Assembly: GCF_016406325.1 (NCBI RefSeq)
Contig: NZ_CP066370.1
Location: forward strand, 496,001-560,000
Origin: Shewanella putrefaciens
GTDB taxonomy: Bacteria > Pseudomonadota > Gammaproteobacteria > Enterobacterales > Shewanellaceae
Direction of reading: 5' to 3'
Length of the DNA: 64,000 nt
A program made the position numbers and the translations under genes. Below are positions 19,767-27,300 of the stretch, one piece after another (position 1 is the first letter of the stretch; each line of letters opens with the position of its first letter). The notes under the pieces were generated by a model. It was not told the origin of the DNA. It searched no databases and was given only the letters and a program-made list of their open reading frames with translations.

Positions 19767-20642
19767 ATGAGTAAAAAAATATTTACAGGGAAAGTAACAG
19801 GTCATTATAAAAATGGTCAACTAAGGATTGAGGAAAATTATGAAGATGGAAAGTTAGATGGTATTCGTAATAGTTATTATGAAAACGGCCTGCTAGAAAA
19901 AGAAGAAAATTATAAAGATGGAGTGTTAGATGGTATTTGTAATAGTTATTATAAAGACGGTCAGTTAGAAAAAGAGGGAACTTATAGAAAAGGCAATAGA
20001 GAAGGCATTTATAAGCATTATTGGTCTAATGGAAAACTAACGGAGGAAAAGTTTTATGTAAATGGGAAAGAAGAGGGTATTTGTAAAAGCTATTATAGAA
20101 ACGGTCAGTTAGAGTCGGAATTGACTTATGAAAATGGGACTTTAGAAGGTGTTTGGAAATATTATAATGAAAACGGTCAAGTAACAGTACAAATTTTTAA
20201 AAATGGGAAAGAAGACGGTTTTTATCGAACTTATCATTGTAATGGTGAACTAGAGAATGAAGCGTTGTATATAAATGGAAAATTAGAAGGTGTTTGGAGG
20301 TGTTATAATGAAAATGGTAGATTAACAGTGGAAAAAACCTATGTTAATGGTGTTAGAAATGGTCTGTTTAAATATTATAATGAATACGGTAAATTAGAGG
20401 CGGAAGGCGTTTATAAAAATGATCAATTAGATGGTCTTTATAAAGCCTATGATGAGGAAGGAATATTGCAAGCTGAGGAATATTATAAAAATGGAGAGCG
20501 AGAGGGGCTTTTTAAGAGTTATTATAAAAATGGTATAATAGAAGTAGAAGGAACTTATGAAAATGGTAAGAAAGAAGGTATTTGGAAAAGCTATAATGAA
20601 GATGGTCATTTAACTCAAGAAACGACTTATAATAATGATTAG
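19767..20642 (+). CDS. YwqK/MORN-like tandem-repeat protein, probable truncated C-terminus
   Basis: A 291-residue protein made of about twelve units of ~23 residues following the pattern Y.NGQLE.E..Y.NGK.DGI.K.Y, the repeat of the so-called YwqK-family antitoxin proteins (MORN_2 type). No signal peptide or membrane segment is seen, so it is probably cytoplasmic. AT content is well above the core genes, suggesting transfer. The reading frame appears to end early. After the TAG at 20640-20642 the same frame continues LDGIFKKIAAIDN and then a stop, and the repeat context (compare KNDQLDGLYK) predicts Gln where the TAG stands. No toxin partner is adjacent. Confidence 0.75.
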   Translation: MSKKIFTGKVTGHYKNGQLRIEENYEDGKLDGIRNSYYENGLLEKEENYKDGVLDGICNSYYKDGQLEKEGTYRKGNREGIYKHYWSNGKLTEEKFYVNGKEEGICKSYYRNGQLESELTYENGTLEGVWKYYNENGQVTVQIFKNGKEDGFYRTYHCNGELENEALYINGKLEGVWRCYNENGRLTVEKTYVNGVRNGLFKYYNEYGKLEAEGVYKNDQLDGLYKAYDEEGILQAEEYYKNGEREGLFKSYYKNGIIEVEGTYENGKKEGIWKSYNEDGHLTQETTYNND

Positions 20643-21087
20643 TTAGATGGAATCTTTAAAAAAATTGCAGCAATTGACAATTAGTGTTGGGAGAAATAGA
20701 TCTTGTCCTCCATTTGTAGCGGGCTTAGAAAGCCATATCGACCTATTTAGCTAAGCAATGTCCATTCGAATAGTGCTTTCTAGTGCTTTTAGCGCGGAAG
20801 TCGCCTATGGCGGCTTGCCGTTACTCTACCCCATATCAAAAATGCATTATATTATTGTTTTACAATGGGTGGTAGGATTTATTGGCTCTCTGAATGATAC
20901 ATAATTTGATAATACGAAGAACTGCAACCATTGTTAATCTTAATTTTTTTTGAAACGATATTATCACCTTTTATTATCATTGAGTCATATTTTTGACACA
21001 TTGGTCTCTTTGGCAATATTTCTTGCTAGTTATTTGTTGGTAGTTTAATAATTTACTACAAATATAGAAATATTATGGAGAGAATTG
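20643..21087. other. Intergenic region before the EAL gene
   Basis: About 445 bases. The first 40 continue the YwqK frame after its stop. The rest shows no coding frame. The GC-richer patch 20720-20840 looks unlike its surroundings and may be decayed mobile DNA, but I cannot identify it. Confidence 0.3.
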
Positions 21088-21827
21088 ATGTTTAGGTTGC
21101 TGAAAGATACTCTTTGCAAACGTTGTGTTTTTTTTGGATTAAATTGTGAAAAAAAGGTTGTGAGCACTATTATATTTTTCAGCATATTATTGATAGATAT
21201 GGAAAGTTATATGCGGTAGAAATGTTATCAAGGCCCCATTATAACCCGAGTAACAATATTGAAGAGTATTTTGATACCATGAGTGTTGATAAGGGTAAAA
21301 GGTTAATAAAACATCAACTTCTTAATCTGACTAAAAACTGGGGAATACTTAATCTTAGTGGCTATAAATACTTTTTAAATATAGACCGTTATTTACTTGT
21401 TGACCCTAAAGTAGTTGATATACTAACTATTGCAAATAAAGAACTAAAGATGAAGGGAGTAAAGCTTGTTTACGAAGTTACAGAAAGGCAGTATGAAACA
21501 GATGTAAATATAAAAAATGTATTCTACAAAATGTTGGTTGACGATATTGATTTTGCGGCAGATGATTATTCTTTTGAAAAGAAAACACACATTTTTGTAG
21601 ATGACTATCAATATATAAAAATCGATATGGATATTGTTTATAAAAGTATAAAGAATGATATCAATGGATTTACTGATCACTTATATAGATTAAAGTATAA
21701 TAATGCCAAGCTTATCGCAGAAAAGGTCCAATCAAAGCAGGATTTTTTGACTGTTTATTATTTGCCATTTGACTATTTTCAGGGTTTTTATTTTGATACA
21801 CATAACGAGTTAAATAATTGTATATAG
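21088..21827 (+). CDS. EAL-domain phosphodiesterase gene split by a -1 frame change
   Basis: The gene probably starts at ATG 21088, which has GGAGAG six bases upstream. Frame 1 reads MFRLLKDTLCKRCVFFGLNCEKK and then runs out as a short peptide ending at a TAG near 21222. From 21156 the -1 frame continues without a stop as GCEHYYIFQHIIDRYGKLYAVEMLSRP and so on to the stop at 21827. This joins into one complete ~247-residue EAL domain. The switch falls on A AAA AAG (21150-21156), in the phase of the classical slippery heptamer. EAL residues are largely kept: Glu of AVEML, Asn of YFLNID, YEVTE, AADDYS, IKIDMD, AEKVQ. The annotated in-frame ATG at 21222 alone would lack the first EAL strand. This may be a recent frameshift in a 7-A run, phase variation or programmed frameshifting. 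Confidence 0.7.
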
Positions 21828-21960
21828 GTCTTTTAAATTTAATGTTTGGAGTTGTGATTTTATGAAGGAAGAGAAACTTGTCGTATTCTGGATTAATTAC
21901 TTTCTACTATTTTTTTGAGCTTTCCCATTAAAGCATATGAACATGATTCTTATGAAACCT
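21650..21960 (+). repeat. Direct repeat copy 1 (3' end of EAL gene and downstream)
   Basis: The first ~165 bases are almost identical (two substitutions noticed) to 23336-23503. The following ~145 bases align at lower identity, up to a shared CATGATTCTTA block. The two copies flank the Y1 transposase gene. Confidence 0.85.
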
Positions 21961-21989
21961 AAACAAGCTAATCAGAACAGCGGGCAACA

Positions 21990-22051
21990 AAACAAATCAG
22001 GCAAAACAAATCAAAAACAAATCAGGAAAAACAAATCAGAAACAAATCAGG
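21990..22051 (+). repeat. Short tandem repeat, AAACAAATCAGG units
   Basis: About five imperfect copies of a 11-13-base unit (AAACAAATCAGG or AAACAAATCAAA), directly beside direct repeat copy 1 and downstream of the transposase gene. Possible mobile-element end or replication-slippage tract. Confidence 0.75.
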
Positions 22052-22270
22052 CCACCCAATATAAAACAAGAACATAATGTACTTTCAGTTAGCACCCAAG
22101 TGACTAAAAGTCACTTAGCGGCTAAAAAGCTTGCGAGGTATTGCTCCAGAGGATGAGGACTAACTCTATTAGCCTATTTTGCTGAAAAACTTAGATTTTT
22201 AGTAAAAAATACCTAAGCCATTCTCTTGTTGGCTGTTGTGAAAGGCACGGTTAATGATGCAGGATTGAAA
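22052..22270. other. Non-coding region with a palindrome beside the Y1 transposase
   Basis: Contains a perfect hairpin AAGTGACT-AAA-AGTCACTT (22098-22116), a plausible recognition structure for a REP-associated transposase. No coding frame seen. Confidence 0.4.
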
Positions 22271-23248
22271 TCAGCCAGCGTTGAGGTGCTGACAGCATTT
22301 GGCAAAGTGCCGTCGTCGCTTTTCTAAGTGTTCGCAGTAATCAGTCAGTTCTTGCAAGGTTCCCACAGGGCCATGAAATAGCTTACCAAACTCGGTGGTA
22401 AGCTTAAGCCAATTGTCATGGTGGATATTTAATCTTGTCAGGAACTTGGCGCTATTTTCAGTGATTGCACCTAGTTTATCATTTCGAATAATTCGACCGG
22501 TATCATCCACCAATTGAAGGTAATCTATTAATGAAAACGTAATGCCAATGGGTTGGTTATCGCGTTCATTGCCGATAAAAGGCAATAGATTTTTGGGCTG
22601 CTCATCTTTCAATGCCGCCTGAATTCGGAGCTGAATACTGGTATGAGCTGATTGCTCAAGTGTATCGGCCATTTGGGCTCTGATGGGATTCAAATCAACA
22701 TAAGTCATACAGGCTAAAACGGCAGCTTCATCAAGTAGAGCTTGCGATTTAAATCGACCTTCCCAAAAACGCCCAGTACAGTTATCTTCTTGATTTGCTT
22801 GTCTTGCTATCGGCTCGTTTAAGCAACGCATGAACCAACTGATATCACATAAACGGCTGCGATAAATGGCGATTGAATGCCTTAATCTGTTGACCTCGTC
22901 CGCTTCAACCAACCCACCTTTGGCGAATTTTTGCGTTAATTCATCGCCTTTAAATAGCTTATGCCATTGCTCAAGCACCTCCCTGTCGCTCCAGCGGTTT
23001 GCTGTCTCTACATCAATGCGTAAAACCACATGTAGATGATTGGACATCACCGCAAAGGCCACCACATCTATTGCAAAAACGGCTTCGAGTTCAAACAATA
23101 GCGACTCTACCCAAGCGCGGCGATGGTCATAGTTTTTACCTGAGTAACTATCATCGCCACACAAAAAAGCACGTCGAACGACACGACTGCAACAGTGATA
23201 AAAAGGGGTGTCTTCAAGACTAATCTGAGTTCTGCGAGGGCGCGGCAT
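22271..23248 (-). CDS. REP-associated tyrosine transposase (Y1_Tnp, RayT type)
   Basis: A 325-residue protein of the Y1/HUH transposase family. The HUH metal-binding motif is seen in VMSNHLHVVLR (about residues 67-77), and the conserved YVDLNPIRAQM block lies near residues 170-180. The start MPRPRRTQIS is the typical N-terminus, with AAGGAGG eight bases upstream. RAYTs act on short palindromic REP sequences and are not usually framed by classical inverted repeats. Here a hairpin (ATGCTT / AAGCAT, 23266-23282) lies right upstream and another lies downstream at 22098. The gene separates two copies of the 3' end of the EAL gene, so its arrival or a recombination around it duplicated that segment. 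Confidence 0.9.
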   Translation of the reverse strand: MPRPRRTQISLEDTPFYHCCSRVVRRAFLCGDDSYSGKNYDHRRAWVESLLFELEAVFAIDVVAFAVMSNHLHVVLRIDVETANRWSDREVLEQWHKLFKGDELTQKFAKGGLVEADEVNRLRHSIAIYRSRLCDISWFMRCLNEPIARQANQEDNCTGRFWEGRFKSQALLDEAAVLACMTYVDLNPIRAQMADTLEQSAHTSIQLRIQAALKDEQPKNLLPFIGNERDNQPIGITFSLIDYLQLVDDTGRIIRNDKLGAITENSAKFLTRLNIHHDNWLKLTTEFGKLFHGPVGTLQELTDYCEHLEKRRRHFAKCCQHLNAG

Positions 23249-23335
23249 ACAAACCTCCTTGTTTAATGCTTAACCAAAGCATAGTCGGAGGTTAACTACC
23301 TCGCCATTAACGATGGATGTCCATTTAGTCAATTT

Positions 23336-23513
23336 AAAGAATGATATCAATGGATTTACTGATCACTTATATGGATTAAAGTATAATAATGCCAAGCTTA
23401 TCGCAGAAAAGGTCCAATCAAAGCAGGATTTTTTGACTGTTTATTATTTGCCATTCGACTATTTTCAGGGTTTTTATTTTGATACACATAACGAGTTAAA
23501 TAAAGATATATAG
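23336..23513 (+). pseudogene. Duplicated C-terminal fragment of the EAL gene
   Basis: Encodes the final ~58 residues of the EAL protein (NDINGFTDHLYGLKYNNAKL and onward), ending EL NKDI instead of EL NNCI. There is no start of its own in the family frame; a chance ATG at 23313 opens the frame. It is a fragment without catalytic core, not a functional enzyme. Confidence 0.85.
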
Positions 23514-23649
23514 ATTTTTAATTAATTTTTAGATAGGAGTTGTGTTTTTATGAAAGGAGAGGAGCTTGCCGTGATCTGGATGTTAATTGCTTTTCAACTG
23601 TTTTTGAGATTTCCCATTAAAACATATAAACATGATTCTTATTAAACCT
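23336..23649 (+). repeat. Direct repeat copy 2 (3' end of EAL gene and downstream)
   Basis: Partner of 21650-21960. The coding part is nearly identical. The non-coding tail is more diverged, with several small indels. Confidence 0.85.
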
Positions 23650-23941
23650 TAGTTTACAATGAAGTTGTTAATGACAGATATGAGTTGAAATATGTGGGGT
23701 TAATAGTAGAATAATTATTGACGGAATTGAAATTATAATATAAAAGATGAGCATGTTTTAAATAGTATTATAGGAGTGAAGCACTTTAGTGGTTTTTTTA
23801 GGTTTAAATACAGGTATATAATTATATTTTCTTTCAAAAATTAAGATCTAGAAATTTACTGCATTAAAAATAGATACTTTAATACTAAACTATTAATTTA
23901 CAGAATAACATTTTAAAATGTAGCCAGCTTACTCTCAGTAA
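23650..23941. other. AT-rich non-coding stretch
   Basis: About 290 bases of very AT-rich sequence with no coding frame or repeat that I can name, between the EAL fragment and the IS200 remnant. Confidence 0.3.
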
Positions 23942-23979
23942 AGAACTCGCCTTTTTAGAAGGCGGCTTTGACTTTTCCC
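23942..23979 (-). mobile_element. Right-end remnant of an IS200/IS605-type element (part 1)
   Basis: Contains a hairpin CGCCTT-TTTAG-AAGGCG (23948-23964), the kind of subterminal structure recognised by IS200/IS605 TnpA. The sequence continues across the IS256 insertion into 25282-25450, where the end of a TnpA gene is found. Confidence 0.5.
23972..23979 (+). repeat. Target-site duplication, left copy (CTTTTCCC)
   Basis: Identical 8 bases occur at 25274-25281, directly outside the two ends of the IS256-family element; 8-9 bp is the size expected for this family. Confidence 0.9.
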
Positions 23980-25273
23980 GAGGCTGTTCATAATTCTGTG
24001 TCAGATTAATTTCACAGATCGATATGGTTTTCTAAGCGCCCCTCAAAATGGATTGAGAGCTGTGATAGCGTCAAATTCCAATTTTGGATGGGGTGAGTCC
24101 AGCGCTCTGAGGCCTTCAATATACCCGCGTAAAGCAGCTTGAGTAAACTATTCTCGTTAGCAAAACCGCCCTTTGTTTTGGTTAACTTTCTGAATTGCCT
24201 ATGTACCGCTTCAACCGCATTGGTGGTGTAGATGGCAGTGCGGACATAGTCAGGGTATTTGAAATACACCGATAACAGTGCCCACTTGTTACGCCATGAC
24301 TTAATCACCACAGGGTATTTATCGCCCCATTTCGTCTCCAGTTCATCCAGTGCCATCTCAGCCGCATTCAAGGTGGCAGCCTTATAAACGCACTTTAAAT
24401 CCGCCATGAAGGCCTTTTGATGCTTTGAAGCAACATACTTCATCGAGTTGCGAATTTGGTGGATGACACACAGTTGCACTTCCGTCTGCGGGTAAATGGT
24501 CTCAATGGCTTCAGGAAAGCCTTTGAGGCCATCAACGCAGGCGATGAGGATGTCTTTCACCCCACGGTTATCCAAGTCGGTTAGCACGCTTAACCAATGG
24601 TGAGCGCCTTCATTATCAGACAGATATAAGCCTAATAGCTCTTTTTTACCTTCGACATTAAGCGCTAAAATGGTGTAAACCGCTTTGCTGATAAAGCGGC
24701 CGTTCTCTTTGATTTTATAGTGAATCGCATCGAGCCATATGACGGGGTAAAGCGGCTCTAGTTCGCGCTCACGCCATGCCTGAAGTTCAGGTAATAACTT
24801 GTCAGTGATGGCATTCACCGTGCCGTTGGACATCGACATGCCGTACATGTCCTCGATATGCGCGCGAATATCTTGGTAGCTGGAGCCTAATGAAAATAAG
24901 CCAATGATTTTACGCTCCATTTCATCGGTAAGCTGGGTTTGGTGCTTTTTGACTAATTGAGGGTCGAAGGTGCCCGCTCTGTCTCTGGGCGTGTTCAACT
25001 CAAAGTTGCCAATGGGGCTTTTAACCGTTTTGGTGGTTTTACCGTTTTTACGATTGGCGCCTTCAGTGCTCGCCAAATGGCCATCCAACTCTGCGGCTAA
25101 GGCCGCTTCAGTGAGTTGCTTAATCAAAGGGGTTAAGATGCCATCCTTGCCTGTGAGGTCTTTACCTTCACGTAGTGCTTGAATGGCAGCATTGATATCA
25201 AAAGTAGGTGTGGTCATAAATCATCTCTTTTTGGTATAGCTTAAAGAAATGACACAGAAATTTGAACACTACC
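23980..25273 (-). mobile_element. Intact IS256-family insertion sequence
   Basis: A 1294-bp element with imperfect terminal inverted repeats. Left GAGGCTGTTCATAATTCTGT and right (reversed) GGTAGTGTTCAAATTTCTGT share most positions over 24 bases. Both outer edges meet the 8-bp duplication CTTTTCCC. It encodes one full-length transposase, so it may be active. Confidence 0.92.
24012..25217 (-). CDS. IS256-family (mutator-type) transposase
   Basis: A 401-residue transposase of the Transposase_mut family. The DDE residues fall in VIWLDAIHYK, ACVDGLKGFPEAI and TTNAVEAVHRQFRK. VQLCVIHQIRNSMKYV, the conserved C-H block of the family, is also present. The frame is intact and full length. The N-terminal part (LIKQLTEAALAAELDGHL) is the usual DNA-binding region. 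The gene almost fills the element. Its GC content is higher than the surrounding AT-rich DNA, which fits recent insertion. Confidence 0.95.
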   Translation of the reverse strand: MTTPTFDINAAIQALREGKDLTGKDGILTPLIKQLTEAALAAELDGHLASTEGANRKNGKTTKTVKSPIGNFELNTPRDRAGTFDPQLVKKHQTQLTDEMERKIIGLFSLGSSYQDIRAHIEDMYGMSMSNGTVNAITDKLLPELQAWRERELEPLYPVIWLDAIHYKIKENGRFISKAVYTILALNVEGKKELLGLYLSDNEGAHHWLSVLTDLDNRGVKDILIACVDGLKGFPEAIETIYPQTEVQLCVIHQIRNSMKYVASKHQKAFMADLKCVYKAATLNAAEMALDELETKWGDKYPVVIKSWRNKWALLSVYFKYPDYVRTAIYTTNAVEAVHRQFRKLTKTKGGFANENSLLKLLYAGILKASERWTHPIQNWNLTLSQLSIHFEGRLENHIDL

Positions 25274-25281
25274 CTTTTCCC
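25274..25281 (+). repeat. Target-site duplication, right copy (CTTTTCCC)
   Basis: Second copy of the 8-base duplication next to the right end of the IS256-family element. Confidence 0.9.
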
Positions 25282-25345
25282 TGGAAGGAGCTATTCCAAG
25301 AGCCTACATCGTCTGCCACGATAATTTAGCCTCGTGTTCCAGATC

Positions 25346-25450
25346 TTATTTACCTTGATGGCGCACATATCGTCTAATGATTTCTTCATTAACCCCTGCT
25401 ATATCGACAAAATAACCTCTGTCCCAAAACTATTACCCCATGGCTTTTTA
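25346..25450 (-). pseudogene. tnpA: 3' end of a decayed IS200/IS605 TnpA gene
   Basis: The minus strand encodes WDRGYFVDIAGVNEEIIRRY followed by VRHQGK and a stop at 25346-25348. This matches the C-terminal end of IS200-type TnpA (Y1 transposase), where a FW.RGYF block is standard. Upstream the family reading (LKKPWGNSF) is in another frame, separated by a one-base shift in a T4 run, and then homology ends. Only the tail of the gene is left, and the element's end was later interrupted by the IS256-family insertion. Confidence 0.75.
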
Positions 25451-25576
25451 AGACAAAGATAGGGCAGGCTGCACTCTTTTGAGATTAACAGCTAACAATT
25501 TAACGAGCCACCCATTGTTAAATTTGCAAAGTGTATGCTTGTAAAAAGGCATGCAGATTACTGGGGAGTTGGTTGA

Positions 25577-25676
25577 ATTAAGCATTGGCATGTAAGTGAC
25601 CGTTGACGGCATGGATGCCGTCGTCGAGCCCTCATGGATGAGTTTATGGCGTGTCACTGGAATGACAGTGCTTAAT
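25577..25676 (+). repeat. Structured repeat element, copy A (100 bp)
   Basis: Outer inverted repeat ATTAAGCATTG / CAGTGCTTAAT (one G-U). Inside are AGTGAC / GTCACT, a hairpin GACGGCA-TGGA-TGCCGTC, and a small hairpin CTCA-TGGA-TGAG. The same arrangement with compensating base changes occurs at 48476-48575 and, reversed, at 46902-46998. Homology with copy B begins farther upstream, at CCATTGTTAAATTT (25512-25525). Confidence 0.85.
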
Positions 25677-25724
25677 CATCAGCGATGTATTGGTTTAGTT
25701 TATGAATAACTTAAAGAAAAAGGC

Positions 25725-25732
25725 GCCTAAGC
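25725..25732 (+). repeat. Target-site duplication of the IS50-like element, left (GCCTAAGC)
   Basis: Eight bases repeated at 27229-27236. The IS50 group usually makes 9 bp; the ninth position does not match here. Confidence 0.8.
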
Positions 25733-25743
25733 CTATCTCTTGA

Positions 25744-27129
25744 TCACATCTCGTGTTCAAGAGATAGAGCCAATTCGTAGCCTTCAAGGATGGTTTGCAG
25801 TTTGAACCATCCTTCCCATAACCGCTCCCAACCTACTACACCCGTTCCTTTACTATCGTGCCAACCCGCTAATTTTCCTAAACTTAGGTAAGCCCAATGC
25901 ACACTGGGTGCTTGCTTGGGTGGTTTGCATTGTTCAACTTTCAGCCACAGTAATTTCCACGCTTTGCAACCCAACAATGTCTCACAACTTTGTTGCTTTG
26001 CCTGTTCTTCTTGTAACCCAAGATGGCGCAACTGCTGAACTCGCACCGCTATAAACGCTAGGATCGTAATCATACGCTCCAAATTACCTTTGCTTTGTAA
26101 GCGCAAATCTTCAACCTGAGTCCCACCGCTTTTCCAGGATTTATGAAAGTCCTCTATCAGCCAGCGCTTTTCATACCAGCACAAGATCGTCAGTGCTTGT
26201 TCCGTCGTGGTGACGGGCTCCGACGTCAGCAGGTGCCAGCACAATCCATCGTCATTGCCTTTTTCAATACAACTGACATAAAACAACGGCGTACTTTCGC
26301 CAACTTTATTGCTGGGCATTTTCAGGGTTACCGGTGCAAAACGGACTTCACAGGTCGCGACTCTGGCTTTGCGGCCACCTTTTTGTACCACCTCTACCAT
26401 TCGCTCCCCAGCACTTTGCAACGAATGGCCGTACAGATGTAACTTACCTTCGGCTTCTTCTATATGCCGACTTATCATCGAACGCACCACAAACCGTTGC
26501 TGATGTTCGAGTTTATATTGCAGGTACTCAATTAAATCCGCTTCGCGGTCACAGACGCTGACCGCATGTGCCATGTGTTGACCCAAACGGTTAGCGACAT
26601 TTTGTGAGGCCTGCTGCCATTTAAAACTCTCTTTTTCCCAGTAAGGTCTTTTGGTTGCGTTTTTGTGCTTTCCCATCGTAGCTATGTCGCGGGTCCGCAA
26701 ATGTTGTTCAATTAAACCAATCAGTTGGTTATGTGATGGTGCGTACAGCAATACTGAATGTGCTTGAAATCCGCGGCTCGATAGATGAGATGTAATATGT
26801 CCCAGTTCATCACGGACCCCTTTGTGAGAAAAATTTAGCGAGCTGGTGTCTTCCAGTGCCAGTAAGGTGTCAAATGCTAAGGCTTCTTGCTTCGTTGCCA
26901 TAAAGCCTGCTTCGGCGATGGCATCGGCCGAAATGGCCTCATTGCGGATAAAACGGTAAGCGGCTTCAATATCAGCGGTAGTTTGACTGGCTTGCGGCAC
27001 AGATTTTCCCATATGAGCAGCCAGCGTTGCCGATAATGCTATCAAGCGTTTGACGCGCCGAGCATCACCTAAACTGGCATGTTGGAAGAGATGTTGGGCC
27101 CATTGTGCTGGGTTGGAAATAAAATTCAT
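25744..27129 (-). CDS. IS4-family transposase, Tn5/IS50 group
   Basis: A 461-residue protein resembling Tn5 transposase along its whole length: ASLGDARRVKRL at the N-terminus, LALEDTSSLNF (Asp ~94), VCDREADLIEYLQ (Asp ~194) and KRWLIEDFHKSWKSG with Glu at residue 326. These correspond to the DDE triad D97-D188-E326 of Tn5. The YREK-type block of the IS4 family is represented by WYEKRWLIEDFHK. The frame is intact. A terminator-like hairpin lies upstream inside the element (27184-27212), which would stop read-through from purC. Confidence 0.95.
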   Translation of the reverse strand: MNFISNPAQWAQHLFQHASLGDARRVKRLIALSATLAAHMGKSVPQASQTTADIEAAYRFIRNEAISADAIAEAGFMATKQEALAFDTLLALEDTSSLNFSHKGVRDELGHITSHLSSRGFQAHSVLLYAPSHNQLIGLIEQHLRTRDIATMGKHKNATKRPYWEKESFKWQQASQNVANRLGQHMAHAVSVCDREADLIEYLQYKLEHQQRFVVRSMISRHIEEAEGKLHLYGHSLQSAGERMVEVVQKGGRKARVATCEVRFAPVTLKMPSNKVGESTPLFYVSCIEKGNDDGLCWHLLTSEPVTTTEQALTILCWYEKRWLIEDFHKSWKSGGTQVEDLRLQSKGNLERMITILAFIAVRVQQLRHLGLQEEQAKQQSCETLLGCKAWKLLWLKVEQCKPPKQAPSVHWAYLSLGKLAGWHDSKGTGVVGWERLWEGWFKLQTILEGYELALSLEHEM

Positions 27130-27183
27130 AGCGTGCGCCTAAAGTTGTTTTGTAGATCAGATCAACAACATCAGCGCGAGTTC

Positions 27184-27212
27184 AAAAAAATCCCCGAATT
27201 TATCGGGGGATT
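27184..27212 (-). terminator. Terminator inside the IS50-like element, facing its transposase
   Basis: On the minus strand: AATCCCC, a loop, then GGGGATT followed by seven T residues; inner CGA/TCG pairs lengthen the stem. It lies between the outer end and the transposase gene, in line with purC transcription. Confidence 0.8.
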
Positions 27213-27228
27213 TGTGTATAAGAGACAG

Positions 27229-27236
27229 GCCTAAGC
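27229..27236 (+). repeat. Target-site duplication of the IS50-like element, right (GCCTAAGC)
   Basis: Right copy of the duplication. It is followed by GCC and a T-run that formed the other arm of the original terminator. Confidence 0.8.
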
Positions 27237-27300
27237 GCCTTTTTTACTATTCAGCTATGGGTAAACCACCCAAAACCTCAGATTTGCTTACAACTCTCTA

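Larger units (their letters stand above)
25733..27228 (-). mobile_element. Intact IS50/Tn5-like (IS4-family) insertion sequence
   Basis: A 1496-bp element. The right end, read inward on the minus strand, is CTGTCTCTTATACACA, very like the Tn5 outside end. The left end is CTATCTCTTGATCACATCT, very like the Tn5 inside end. It encodes one full-length transposase, and GCCTAAGC is duplicated on both sides. It sits in the loop of the former purC terminator. Confidence 0.93.

Noticed and set aside
21961..22060. CRISPR array suggested by short repeats
   Set aside because: Units are 11-13 bases, tandem and without spacers; no cas genes nearby.
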